A stretch of DNA of 64,000 bases from Symbiodinium natans (Eukaryota; Sar; Dinophyceae; Suessiales; Symbiodiniaceae): assembly GCA_905221605.1 (NCBI GenBank), contig CAJNDS010001446.1, positions 1,235,815-1,299,814 on the forward strand, read 5' to 3'. A model generated the notes under the pieces. The model was not told the origin of the DNA. It did no database searches and saw only the letters and a list, made by a program, of their open reading frames with translations. A program made the position numbers and the translations under genes. This document shows, piece by piece, positions 10,586-20,258 of this stretch. The first letter of the stretch is position 1. The number at the start of each line of letters is the position of its first letter.

Positions 10586-11404
10586 CCAAGCAAAACCCCC
10601 CATTGTTGCAGGCTTCGCCGGTCCTTGGGTTCTAGAATGATGCATCCGCGCGAAAGTAGCTTTTGGAAAGGTCCCGGAGTAGGGTCTCAGAAGTAAATGG
10701 GCCCCGCTGATTGGCGGGTTCCTACAATGCGGGTTCTTACGGCAGTGACTGTCTGCGAGACACAGAATTTCGAGAAGCAACCTCGTTGAGCGCAAGGAGG
10801 CAGAGAGCTACCACTGGCTAAGCCGGCAAGGCGGCGAACCTGGTGTTTGTAAGCTTCTTCTCTTCTTTTGATTCCAAAAACTCTAGACATCTCGAGGTTA
10901 TCTTGGATTTGGGCTTTTTTTTCATTCTTGTTGTAAGACAGATTTGCTAGGAGCTGCGGTGAACTGCCGGAACAAACTCAAGCTCCTTGATCTTGCAGGT
11001 GGAACTCAGCAGAAGGAGAAGAACAGCCGAAACCCATTGCTGGGAGTGCCAGGGTGGCACATTGCAACACCAAGGGCTCAGGTCTTTTTCTTAAAACTAT
11101 CTGGAATATTATTGCTTTGCACACTGGTATTGATTATATGGTTTATATCATACAAAAATTCAAAATATTGTATATTAAATTATCATTTGTGATGTATCTG
11201 TTGCCAATCGTGTGCTTCCTTGCTTGCCTGATCTCATCTTTGTCTCTTCTGAACAACTTCATTGAACACATGAACTCCCACACCCTCGAACACCGATGAT
11301 ACGTCCGCATATGCATCATACTGGCTGAACTGCATCTTTCTGGAAACCACGATGAGACCGCTTTTCCGGATGCTCCAGCGCGGAGGCGTCCCAGTCTTGC
11401 ATCT

Positions 11405-11452
11405 CAAACCCTAAACCCTAAACCCTGAACCCTGAACCCTAAGCCCTAAACC
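11405..11452 (-). repeat. interstitial telomere-like array
   Basis: Six CCCTAAA/CCCTGAA units near the 3' end of the mitochondrial carrier gene. Confidence 0.88.
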
Positions 11453-11548
11453 TTTCGAGCTTGGTATGTGCCGTGGTTTGGCTTAGCCAACAAAAATTGG
11501 GAAGCTCGGACGAAAAATGCCCTGACTCTGACGTGCTGCGATTTCGCG

Positions 11549-12926
11549 TCACAGGTCAAGGGCAGCCCACAGTTTCTTGATGCGGTCTTGAGCTATGAGC
11601 GTGATGGTGGAAACGGGCCCCGTGCGGGCAAAGTACACCGGGAAGCCTGAGTAGAACCGAAGCGGGCTGGCACGCAGGGTCTTCCAAGCACAGTCCGCGG
11701 GCCCCTTGAAGGGCATCTCCCCAGTGGCTGGGTCTGGCTTCATCTTCTGGAGCTGCGTCTTCACGAAGTCAAAGGGCAAAGAGAAGACCGAGCCGAAGAA
11801 GCCCCCGGCCAGCGCTGCGCCGAAGACTTGCACGTTCCCGCCCTTCTCGAAGCCCATGGCTGCGAGCTGATCCTTGGCCTTCTCAGGGGTTCCGACCCCC
11901 CCCCCCCCTCCATATTACGCCCCATAATTCACATTATGTAGGGAGTTATTCAGCCCAATTGAGACTGTTTAAGGGCGAACCTAGGGGGGGTAGGTTTCGA
12001 GGGGGGGGCGTCACCCCAAACCCTAAACGAGCCCATGGCCTTGGAGTTGAAGGCCAGCATCCCAAAATTCAGAGCCATGGCGCGGCAGGCGGTGGCTGGG
12101 GCGCCTTGGAGGAGGCCTTGGGCTCCTTCCTGCTTCACCTTAATGTCAGGTAGGGGTTTAGGGTTTAAGGTTTAGGGTTTAGGGTTTAGGGTTTAGGGTT
12201 TAGGGTTTAGGGTTTAGGGTTTAGGGTGTTAGGGCCTCTACCAAAAAACATCAACCTAGATGCCACTTGCCCTACTCAGCCATGTAAGAATAAAGACGTT
12301 TCCTCGGACAAAGGAAGCTACAGAACTTTATATGCGATATAAAACCCACGGCAAGCGGCTATTGTGGTGAAGGCATCCAGAACATGCTTGTAGTTGCGAC
12401 GCTGCGCTTCAGGCAGCAGGTTGTCAGCCTGCATGCGCACTAGCGACAGATCCGCAGGATTCCCGATGACAGCCGCAATTCCACCAGCACTCAGCGCGCA
12501 GAGGGAGGTCTTCCAGAAGGGCAGAGTTGCCTCGCCTGGACTGCTCGCCATGGCGGTGAACTGGTCATACAGGCCCAGGCGCGAGCCCGTGTAGAGCACC
12601 TGTCTTGCGTACATGGCCGTGATCCCCTGGAAGAAGCCGGCCGGGCCATCTTGCCTCAGCAACGTCTGCGCCACGTGAACGACGCTCGTGTTTCCGCCTT
12701 CCGCAGCTGCGAGTTGGATTCGCACCTTTACCTATACTGATCTTGGAACCCTAGCAAAAAATGATAATTTTTAGAGCTGTTTCTTAGGGATGATAGTACC
12801 TAAAAATGAAAAAATGATTCCCAAGAATCCCTAAGCTACGATGTCAATGGGCTGGACGATGGTGCCCGCTATGGACCCTGACAAGCTGCCAGTCACAAAG
12901 GGCTTGCATGACTCCCACACCCCCAT
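11549..12926 (-). CDS. mitochondrial carrier, 2-oxoglutarate/malate type (4 exons)
   Basis: Solute carrier of the inner mitochondrial membrane (SLC25/MCF family). Exons: 12926-12840, 12731-12357, 12138-12040 and 11878-11549, joining in frame to 296 residues, the usual length of the family. All three family signatures are present: QPIDIVKVR (built across intron 1), NPADLSLVRMQ in exon 2 and LPFDFVKTQLQ in exon 4, one per threefold repeat. The N-terminal VTGSLSGSIAGTIVQP and the part with RQVLYTGSRLGLYDQ are like 2-oxoglutarate/malate and dicarboxylate-tricarboxylate carriers, so exchange of dicarboxylates is likely; the exact substrate is inference. The start ATG at 12926 gives a first helix at the expected place. 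Introns of 108, 218 and 161 bp use GT, GC and GC donors. Two are bounded by inverted repeats and one holds a TTTAGGG array. Confidence 0.9.
11879..12039 (-). other. intron 3 of carrier gene: TIR element with exon-flanking repeat
   Basis: 161 bp, GC donor. Ends form an inverted repeat: GGGGTGACGCCCCCCCCTCG on the left, and GGGGTTCCGACCCCCCCCCC when the right end is read backwards. AAGGCCA occurs at both exon-intron borders, like a target-site duplication used as splice sites. Confidence 0.7.
12139..12356 (-). other. intron 2 of carrier gene, telomere-like array
   Basis: 218 bp, most likely GC donor (ATAGCC|GCTTGC) and TTAAG acceptor, chosen because this keeps the frame and joins I-A to V-K-Q-E-G. 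It contains the 79-bp TTTAGGG array at 12154-12232. Confidence 0.7.
12154..12232 (+). repeat. telomere-like array inside an intron
   Basis: Ten to eleven nearly perfect TTTAGGG units within intron 2 of the carrier gene, starting only 15 bp from the exon. Confidence 0.9.
12732..12839 (-). other. intron 1 of carrier gene, inverted-repeat element
   Basis: 108 bp, donor GTAGCT, acceptor TATAG. On the gene strand CTTGGGAATCATTTTTTCAT near the left end faces CTAAAAATTATC...GGTTCCAAG near the right end, an imperfect inverted repeat over most of the intron. Confidence 0.65.
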
Positions 12927-15223
12927 GGCCTCAGGGGGTACAAAATCTCACCTAAGTCCACAACAACTTGATCCGAGCTGATAAGGCATGTACTCCAGAG
13001 TTGTGTGAAATCAGAAACTCGTGGCAGCTGGTCACTCTTTCTTTCTTCACGTACCTGCAAATAACATGGCCCCAGACATGCTCTCAGCAAGCATACTTGG
13101 ACGTGAACGTTTACTGCAACTTGATGCAAACTGGAGGCCCTCGGCTTTGATACGGAGGGTCCGAAGAAGAGACTTATTCCACGTGGAATCATTGGGAACC
13201 CCAACTCTGTGTTGATGAGAAGTTCAAGATCTCCGGTGCAGATGGGATGACTTTTAGTGTGTTGTATAGCAGGGTTGCAGGGGAGAAGGGGACTTACACA
13301 ACACAAGATCGAATGTGACTCTACTGACGTCGAAAAGAGTGCCCTTTAGATACTTCGCCTCAAATTCCAAGAATGGTGCATAAGAGGAACAAGAACTGAT
13401 TCCCTTCCGTGTTAAGATTAAACGCATCTTGGGAAAACATTCAGGACGTTCTATTTTGCTTCGGTTTCCCAGATGAGACCCCACTTCTACACTTGCCGAG
13501 GAAGCAGAGTCCTTGAATCACAAGTCTTCCCAGCAAAAAGCAGAAGGTGTCGTCTGAGCCACGGTCACCCTAAACATTATCAGAGAGCAGACGAGGAGCT
13601 TTCATGTCCTGCTTTTCCCCCCATAGCAGAACAGGATAAACACCTGCAGCTTTGCCGTTCCGTAAGAATGATTCTATATGGGGGTTTCCGAGAACAGGGG
13701 GCCCGAATATAGTCCCCAAATAGTAGGGTTCCCTAATCAGGACCCCACTAAGGTCACTAAGGCACCCCTCAATTTCGGAAACACCCATATGGTTGTTGGA
13801 GAGACTGTAACAAGGGCGTCCACTGACCTTCCCTAGGAACACACTCGGAATGCCAAAGGATTGTTCGCTAGAAATATCCTACGGATTCGCGCGATCGCCA
13901 CACTTCTGAGAAGCTCCCCGAAGTCACCAAGTGTGCGCAGCATGTAGAGCTTGCTTGCTTGTCCAAGGAGTTTCCATGTCAGCGGCATGCTTGGCATTCT
14001 GATTCCTTGCAACAGCCAGGGAGTGTGAAAATGCGGGTGCTTCCGGGATCTTATTGGACCTGCATGATTGCCAGGCACATCCGAGATGTTGTAATGGTCC
14101 TGTGATGTTCTCAAAAGAAATCCACGCGCATCCTGAGCAATTCAGGGAGCTGCCAAGTTGACGAGGTGCATTCCTTGACAAGTGATTTGAATTGAAAGAG
14201 GAATACATGTGACTCCTGATATGTATGATTATTGAAAGAATGCAAATTTCAGCTCGCATGCCTCCGTTGAATCGTTCATATCCGCTCTCCAAAGAAGGAC
14301 GGCGTGACTCCAAGAAACAAGTTTGGGTCCTGATGAAGGAGAGTGCATCCAGAGTTCAAGGAGCTCTGATAGGCTTGTTATATTTTGCGGCCTGGCAGGG
14401 TCCTTCTAAAGCCTCGTCATTTTCATGTGAAGGCCAGACCTCCTTAGGCTGTCAGGCCTACTTTTGAAGAATGCCTGTTGATTCCCGTAATCCGTTGAGG
14501 AATACGATAACTTCGAGAAGTTGCATCAGAAGATCACTGCTAACGTCTGGGAAGAGCAGGCATGACAGCTCTTGAGTTATAGATGTCGTGAAGAGTTTGG
14601 GCGCCAGTACGCTATGCTCAATTTGCTTACACGTTTTGATCAAGCAGCTGTGTTCTGCAGTTGTTTTTCATGCTGGGACCGCACCACATTGCGACTTCAT
14701 TACGCCTCGAACAATCATCACAAAAGGCGTTCGACTATTCATGAACCTACGCACGCAACAGCCATTAGAAGAACACGGCCATATCAATCGACGGCACTAC
14801 CACAAGCTGTATTATGTACGACAAATGAGACACAACCAACATTGCCTGAAGCCGCCTGCTCTTCGCAGCTTGCCGGTACACTTGTTCTTGGGAGTTCAAG
14901 GCAGCTGCACCCTGCTAATGGCGACGACGCGCATGACTGTTTTGTGGTGACCCCATTTGGCTGCTTAGACCACGTAGAATACATGGAATCTCCTCTACGT
15001 GCAACAAGCCTTCTTTCCAACTGTTATGGCCCCACCACCTCTGCCACGTCTGATCTGGCGATCCTGCTTACTGTACAGAATGCAAAAGTGATCGAGGCCC
15101 TCCAGGCCCGGAAAACTGCTGGAGCAAACCAGCTACCAATTCAGAGAGGCGCACCCTCGTTCAAAACTTGTGAAATGACAAAGCTGTGTGATGCTCTGAA
15201 AGATGTAGCTTGCCACTTCATGG
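12927..15223. other. intergenic stretch with a TIR element
   Basis: No recognisable gene. The plus-strand open frame at 14572-15309 (245 codons) has no motif I know and runs into the carbamate kinase exon on the other strand, so I do not call it. A short TIR element lies at 13676-13790. Confidence 0.5.
13676..13790. mobile_element. short TIR element (MITE-like), copy 3
   Basis: 115 bp with good inverted ends: ATATGGGGGTTTCCGAGAAC on the left, and ATATGGGTGTTTCCGAAATT when the right end is read on the other strand. It contains CCCAAATAGTAGGGTTCCC, the inner motif shared with copies 1 and 4. Confidence 0.75.
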
Positions 15224-17445
15224 TCATGGGTTGCGAGGAACCCGATCCACCTTTGTACCTTTCTCTGACCTATCATACCACACAACATCACCAGGCACAT
15301 TCTTCTTGATGATGGTGCCCGCTTGGTTGTCGAAGATGGCATGAGCATCATTCAAGTCTCCGATCGCAGCAAATGCATCTGGGTTTGGAGAGTTCTTCAC
15401 GAACTCAATGGCAGCTGCGACTTTTGGGCCCATAGACCCAGGAAACTTGGAACCTGCCTTGGTGCCTTCTAAGTAGGCGATCGAAGCTTCCTTCATCTCC
15501 TTGGCATCGGGCTTTCCGAAATTTCTCCAAATCCCTCCGCCATCTGTCAAGATGAGGAAGGCGTCCGCGTCCAGCTGCTGTGCCAGCAGCGCACCACAGC
15601 GATCCTTGTCAATGACCGCTTCCATTCCCTCAAGAGCATGGGAAGGGATGTTGGCATATGCCGTGCCCATCCGCACGACAGGGACGCCCCCGCCACCGCA
15701 GGCGATGGGCAAGGGCCCTTGGGGTGTTTGTGCTGCGAGAAGAAGCTTGATTGACTCGATCTGCATGATCTCCAGTGGTTTTGGTGATGACACGACACGG
15801 CGGAAGTATTCGCCATCAGGCTTCATGGTCCATCCCAAGCTCTGGTGCAGTGCGTCAGCCTCCTTTGCTCCGTACACAGGACCCACGAACTTCGTTGGAT
15901 TTTGGAAGGCTGCGTCTGTGGGATCAACAACTACTTGAGTCACAAGGCAAGCTGTCGAGACGCCCACACCTGCCATGGCCTGTGAGAAGATATAGCCGAT
16001 CTGGCCCTGGGACTCAGCACCGAGAACGTCAAAGGTAGCTGCTGACCTCTCGAGTGCCAGCTCTCCCACCTGTGGCCCGTTCCTTACTTTGACAAGGGTG
16101 TGGACAAACGCAAACAGACAAGGAAGCCTTTAAAAATGCTTGTAAAAGGAACCTGGTAAGTCTGATCTTTTGGTGGGGATGTGTGTGCAACTACACAAGT
16201 GCTGAGAGAGGGCTAGCGACCAATGGTGGAAGTGGTGCGTAGAATTGGCTGCTTAGATTGTTTGAGCCCAGTGTGGCGCTTATCGAAATCAGGCCCTAGA
16301 CTAAATTCTGCAAGCAAAACAGGAGCAACATTCGGATCAGCAACCAGAGAGGTAATTCGTGGCGTGTTGAGGAGCTGAGGAGAAAAGTGCAAGCATGTAG
16401 GGAGTTGCGTGACAGAGCAGTGTTTGGAGCACTTGAGCGCCACGGAACGGCAGAGTGGCATTGATGCAAACTTCCACAAGGAACCCTTTAGCGTACGGAA
16501 GCTCCAAGCAGAAGGGCCGGAGGTGTCAGCTGGAGAGAGCTGTGCGAGATGGAAGCGTCAAGGGAGGAGACAGAAGAAGGGGTTTAGGGTTTAGGGTTCA
16601 GGGTTCAGGGTTTAGGGTTTAGGGTTTAGGGTTTAGGGTTTAGGGCTGATGCTCTGAACAATCTCAAACAAAAACAGAGTGGACCAAGTTGAACAATGTT
16701 GGATTGGACATGCCAAAGTTGGAAACTCGAAGTCTTAATATTCCATTGGAATCAAAAATTAAACCCTTTAAATTTGCGATATTCGAATGCAGAGGTTCCC
16801 ATGTGTGAGGACAACCGAATGATCTGCCATCAGCTTCTTCAACATAGGCGCGGCATCATTGCGAGCAGCTTTCAACTGGTTCTCAATCGTCAGCCGCTCA
16901 CCTCTTCGAATGAGTGCCTTAGGGGCTCTATATAACCATGTGAAGTAGACTTCTAGATAACCAAAAATAGTAGGATTCTGAAAAAAAAAAACAACATATA
17001 GTAGGATGCCTATTTATAGCCAAAAAGGTCACAAAGGTTCCACCCTAAACCCTAGACCCCAAACCTTAAACCCTAAACCCACTCCCTCAAAGGCGCATTG
17101 CCACCCACCGCCACGACCACCTTCAGCCGCTGCTTCTCCTTTTTGCTTCTCCAATAGAACCAAAAAGGGGGAAAAAAGGGTTTAGGGTTTAGGGTGGTTT
17201 AGGGTTTCGGGTTTAGGGTTTAGGGTTTAGGGTTTAGGGTTTAGGGTTTAGGGTTTAGGGTTTAGGGTTTAGGGTTTAGGGTTTAGGGTTTAGAGTTAGG
17301 GTTCAGGGGAAAAGTTTAAAGCTCAACTGACGGCGAAGTAAGTCTCGCTGCTGGGACCCACCTGCTCGGCGATGATCCGCGCTTCGCTGGCGCAGCTCCG
17401 GACGCCGAGTGCTCGTCGGAGTCCGAGGAAGCCAAAGCGGGCCAT
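15224..17445 (-). CDS. carbamate kinase with probable mitochondrial targeting peptide (4 exons)
   Basis: Carbamate kinase makes ATP from carbamoyl phosphate and ADP, or the reverse, and is the last step of the arginine deiminase route. Exons: 17445-17362, 17135-17083, 16927-16799 and 16082-15224, which join in frame to 374 residues. Exon 1 (28 residues) is basic with R-rich, uncharged helical character, fitting a mitochondrial presequence. Exon 2 has KVVVAVGGNA, the nucleotide-binding start of the family. Exon 3 has LIRRGERLTIENQL and VVLTHGN. Exon 4 gives NGPQVGELALE, VVDPTDAAFQNPTKFVGPVY, IACGGGGVPV, EAVIDKD, ADAFLILTD and GSMGPKVAAAIEFV, all in family order. The end past AGTII is longer than in bacterial enzymes. 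Introns 1 and 2 have GT donors; intron 3 has a GA donor with GGAAC at both borders. The first exon is the least certain. No other gene of the arginine deiminase route is in the window. Confidence 0.88.
16083..16798 (-). other. intron 3 of carbamate kinase, non-canonical GA donor
   Basis: 716 bp. Exon 3 ends CATGG, the intron starts GAACC and ends GTAAG, and exon 4 starts GAACGG. The 5-bp GGAAC is repeated at both borders. A TTTAGGG array lies at 16581-16647 and I see no other coding sequence inside. Confidence 0.7.
16581..16647 (+). repeat. telomere-like array inside an intron
   Basis: Nine TTTAGGG units, two of them TTCAGGG, within intron 3 of carbamate kinase. Confidence 0.9.
16928..17082 (-). 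other. intron 2 of carbamate kinase: TIR-type element plus telomere-like array
   Basis: 155 bp, GT donor, TATATAG acceptor. It holds a CCCTAAA array (17042-17081) and two copies of ATAGTAGGAT about 45 bp apart, the inner motif of the short TIR elements at 6805 and 13676. Confidence 0.65.
17042..17081 (-). repeat. telomere-like array inside an intron
   Basis: Five CCCTAAA-type units (CCCTAGA, CCCCAAA and CCTTAAA variants) directly at the 5' splice site of carbamate kinase intron 2. Confidence 0.85.
17136..17361 (-). other. intron 1 of carbamate kinase, telomere-like array
   Basis: 226 bp, donor GTGGGT, acceptor AAGGAG. More than half of it is the telomere-like array at 17178-17308. The boundaries were chosen because they join a plausible presequence in frame to the kinase core. 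Confidence 0.6.
17178..17308 (+). repeat. long telomere-like array inside an intron
   Basis: About 18 TTTAGGG units, the longest perfect run in the window. Confidence 0.92.
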
Positions 17446-20067
17446 TGTGGGCAAGCGCGTCTCCATACTGGTGCCAAAACTGTTTATCAAGCTGGCAAAC
17501 CTTCTGAATTTACTGATGCGGATGCATCTTGTGTTAGCGGTGCACATCGTTCCTTTGCGGTACAACCTCTTTGTGCTCCATGGGTGAAAGGCTGGAGCCA
17601 GCACGAGAACCCTAGAAGCCTTCTGTGCCCGCAATCCGCCTCTCACATGTCTAGTAGGATGTAGCAAACAGCTAACATGAACAGATCACATGAAGCCTCC
17701 TTCCCTCCTTCATCTGACAGTACCAGAAAAATCGAACAACTGTTCCAAGTAGTCCAAAACAATTCACGGTAACTACGGGGACCTCGGATGTTACATGTCT
17801 TGTTTGTCTATCTGTCCATCTCCTCATCAGCTCCGTCAACATGTCGGGAAGCTTCCCATCCCGTCACGAAAACACTCGAGTGTCCTCATAGAATGAAACG
17901 AGCATCTTACCAAAAGCGGGCCGAAATGTCGAGCTCTTCAAAATTCGCATGAATTGTGAATTTTGCTGTTGGAAGCTCGCGAGTCGGATGCCCAGTGACT
18001 CGAGGCACTAGCTGGGAACTTCTCTTCTACAGCCTCTAGAATTTGAAGGTGCCCCACCCGTTTTCATGTTTACAACGTCCTTCAACAGGGCTTTAGTGGA
18101 CATCGATTGTCCATCCTAAAAACTATCAATTTTGGGGAACCCTACCTTTGGAAATTTCCAGTGAGTCAGGTTCTGCAAATCTGGCCAAGGGACAGAGAAC
18201 TCCAACGGCCGGGGCTTGTAGAATGCTGTTGTAAAATGCTTGTGCAATCTTTGCGACAAAGCTCCCACAGTTCCTAATTTGAAGCGGTTTGTTTTTCCCA
18301 AGACAACCACAAGAAAGAAGAGCTACTTTGTTAAAACGGCACGGGGAAAAAGAATTGGGCTGTCTTCGTTGTTCGAACAAGCGCAAATACTTCTACTACA
18401 GTAATCATACATTAAGGATATATGGTTTCAATCTTGTCGGTTGCATGGAATCCGGCGGGGCACTGGTAGCCATTCTACCTTCCCCTCCTGAAACTTACCT
18501 CAGCCATTGCGACACCAGGCGTTGCCCATTGCATTGGAGCCTACCTCAGCGGAATCCCCGGGTGTAATTGTGCAATTAAAAAGTGCTGCTTTCTAGTGAC
18601 GCTCCTTGCAACCTCCGTCTACTCCTTCGCAGATCGAAGTCAGCTGAAATCTCCTAAGCCCTAAACCCTAAACCCTAAACCCTAAACCCTAAACCCTAAA
18701 CCCCAAACCCCAAACCCTAAACCCTAAACCCTAAACCCTAAACCCTAAACCCTCAGCCTCGGAAAACAAGCCAGGCAAGGCCTCACACCAAGGACTGCCC
18801 CCCCTCCCCAGATCCGTGCACCTCCCATTAGACATCGCATGCACGTGTGAGCCTCTGACCCTGAACCCCTAAGACCCCTTCCACAACCTTGCAAAAATAC
18901 TTCGCAAGAGCATCTTTACAAAGACTCCCATTGAAAAAGCTTTCGACGGTACGATGAGAAAGAGCAGTCAGAAAACACAACAAATGAAACGCCGTGATTC
19001 GTTTCTTTCACACGGTGCAACCTCACGCCAAGTTACAATGTCATGATTTCATCATACGCAGGAGCACACACATTTCGAGCATGCTCATGCCACGCCGTTT
19101 AAAAATCAGCAATGCAGGTAATGATGAGTACAGTCATACTTGAAAGTAGCCGTAAAGTGGTCAAAACAAGAGTCATCCCATGCCTCCAGTCGCCACAAAA
19201 AAGATGAGCCTTGTGGACTTGTAATTCAGAGAGCAGGTGCCAGCCATATCGGTGATTTATATAGTCTGCAGTACAAGGACATGCAGCTCCAAGCATCCTG
19301 GCGCAAGGTACACTTCCGCAGCAAAACCTGGTAGAGTCACCACATGTGGGCTTTTTCCTGTACGTTCGACTTGGGAAATTGTAGAATGTCGATGAACACA
19401 TCCAACCTGTTCGAATCTCGGGTTCTAGTGCAGTTGTTGCGGATCCCATTCATGTGCAACGACGACCTTGTCAGCGCCGCGCACACACTGTGAGTTTGAG
19501 CGATAATGCGAGGATGCGATCTTCTCGAGTTTGCCGCAGATGATGCGCTTGGCAGCCTGCGCACTTGCATGGATCTTGCACATTCTTGCGAAGAAAAATA
19601 TGGATTTTGCTTTCCTACGAATTTGATGCTGACTCCGCCCTGCACTACCTTGCGCATCATTGTGCCAAGACATCGTCTAACGCTGCCCATAGCAGGCACC
19701 TGTCTCAAAAAACAAAAACTGTAACAGCCTCTACACAGACACATTCTGCATCCTGCTTATGACCCAGTCATGACCCAACATGATCATGCTATCTTAATGT
19801 GGGAGATGCTTGCGCGAGCCTTGCGTCCCAAAAAGGCCTTCTCTCGGCCATGCGCCAGCCTTGTTTTCCCTTACGGAGTGCTGCTTGTTCTTACATCCCG
19901 CCGCCACGCCGCCGGCCGTCGCCGCTCCGCCGCGCCCGCTTTTGGGCCCCCTCCTCTGTCCCTGCGTGCAGTACGAATGTGACTGCTCCGCCGCCATCAC
20001 AGCGCGGGATGTTGTTTTTGATGCTGCATCCCACAGCCAAGCCGCCGCCACACCGCTGCGCCGCCAC
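17446..20067. other. intergenic stretch, no gene recognised
   Basis: Open frames are short and without known motifs. A long CCCTAAA array is at 18656-18753. Conserved exons could be hidden, since the other genes here have exons as small as 53 bp. Confidence 0.45.
18656..18753 (-). repeat. interstitial telomere-like array
   Basis: Fourteen CCCTAAA units with two CCCCAAA units in the middle. Confidence 0.92.
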
Positions 20068-20193
20068 CACACCTTTCCCTCTATCCCTATCCCTCCCTCT
20101 CTCCCTCTTTCCCTCTCTCCCTCTCTCTCCCTCTCTCTCCCTCTCTCTCCCTCTCTCTCTCTCTCTGCCTCCCTCTCCCTCCCTCTCTCGCTC

Positions 20194-20256
<63 letters not shown>
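20068..20256. repeat. CT microsatellite, polypyrimidine tract
   Basis: About 190 bp of CT and CCCT units, almost free of purines. Plus-strand frames read as Ser/Leu/Pro runs and minus-strand frames as Arg/Glu runs; these are not genes. Mirror-symmetric pyrimidine tracts of this length can form triplex DNA. Confidence 0.95.

Positions 20257-20258
<2 letters not shown>

Larger units (their letters stand above)
9799..11548. other. intergenic stretch: arrays and small inverted-repeat elements
   Basis: Holds telomere-like arrays at 9851-9891, 10370-10417, 10535-10585 and 11405-11452, a short TIR element at 9887-9980, an introner-like copy at 10286-10368, and an AT-rich part at 11080-11220. No coding region with a recognisable motif; exons of unknown genes cannot be excluded. 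Confidence 0.5.

Noticed and set aside
14572-15309. Plus-strand ORF of 245 codons
   Set aside because: No motif recognised, and its end is antisense to the carbamate kinase exon.
17083-17095. Alternative GC donor for carbamate kinase exon 2 at 17095
   Set aside because: Joining it to the available acceptors gives an immediate stop or the wrong frame; the GT donor at 17082 keeps the frame.
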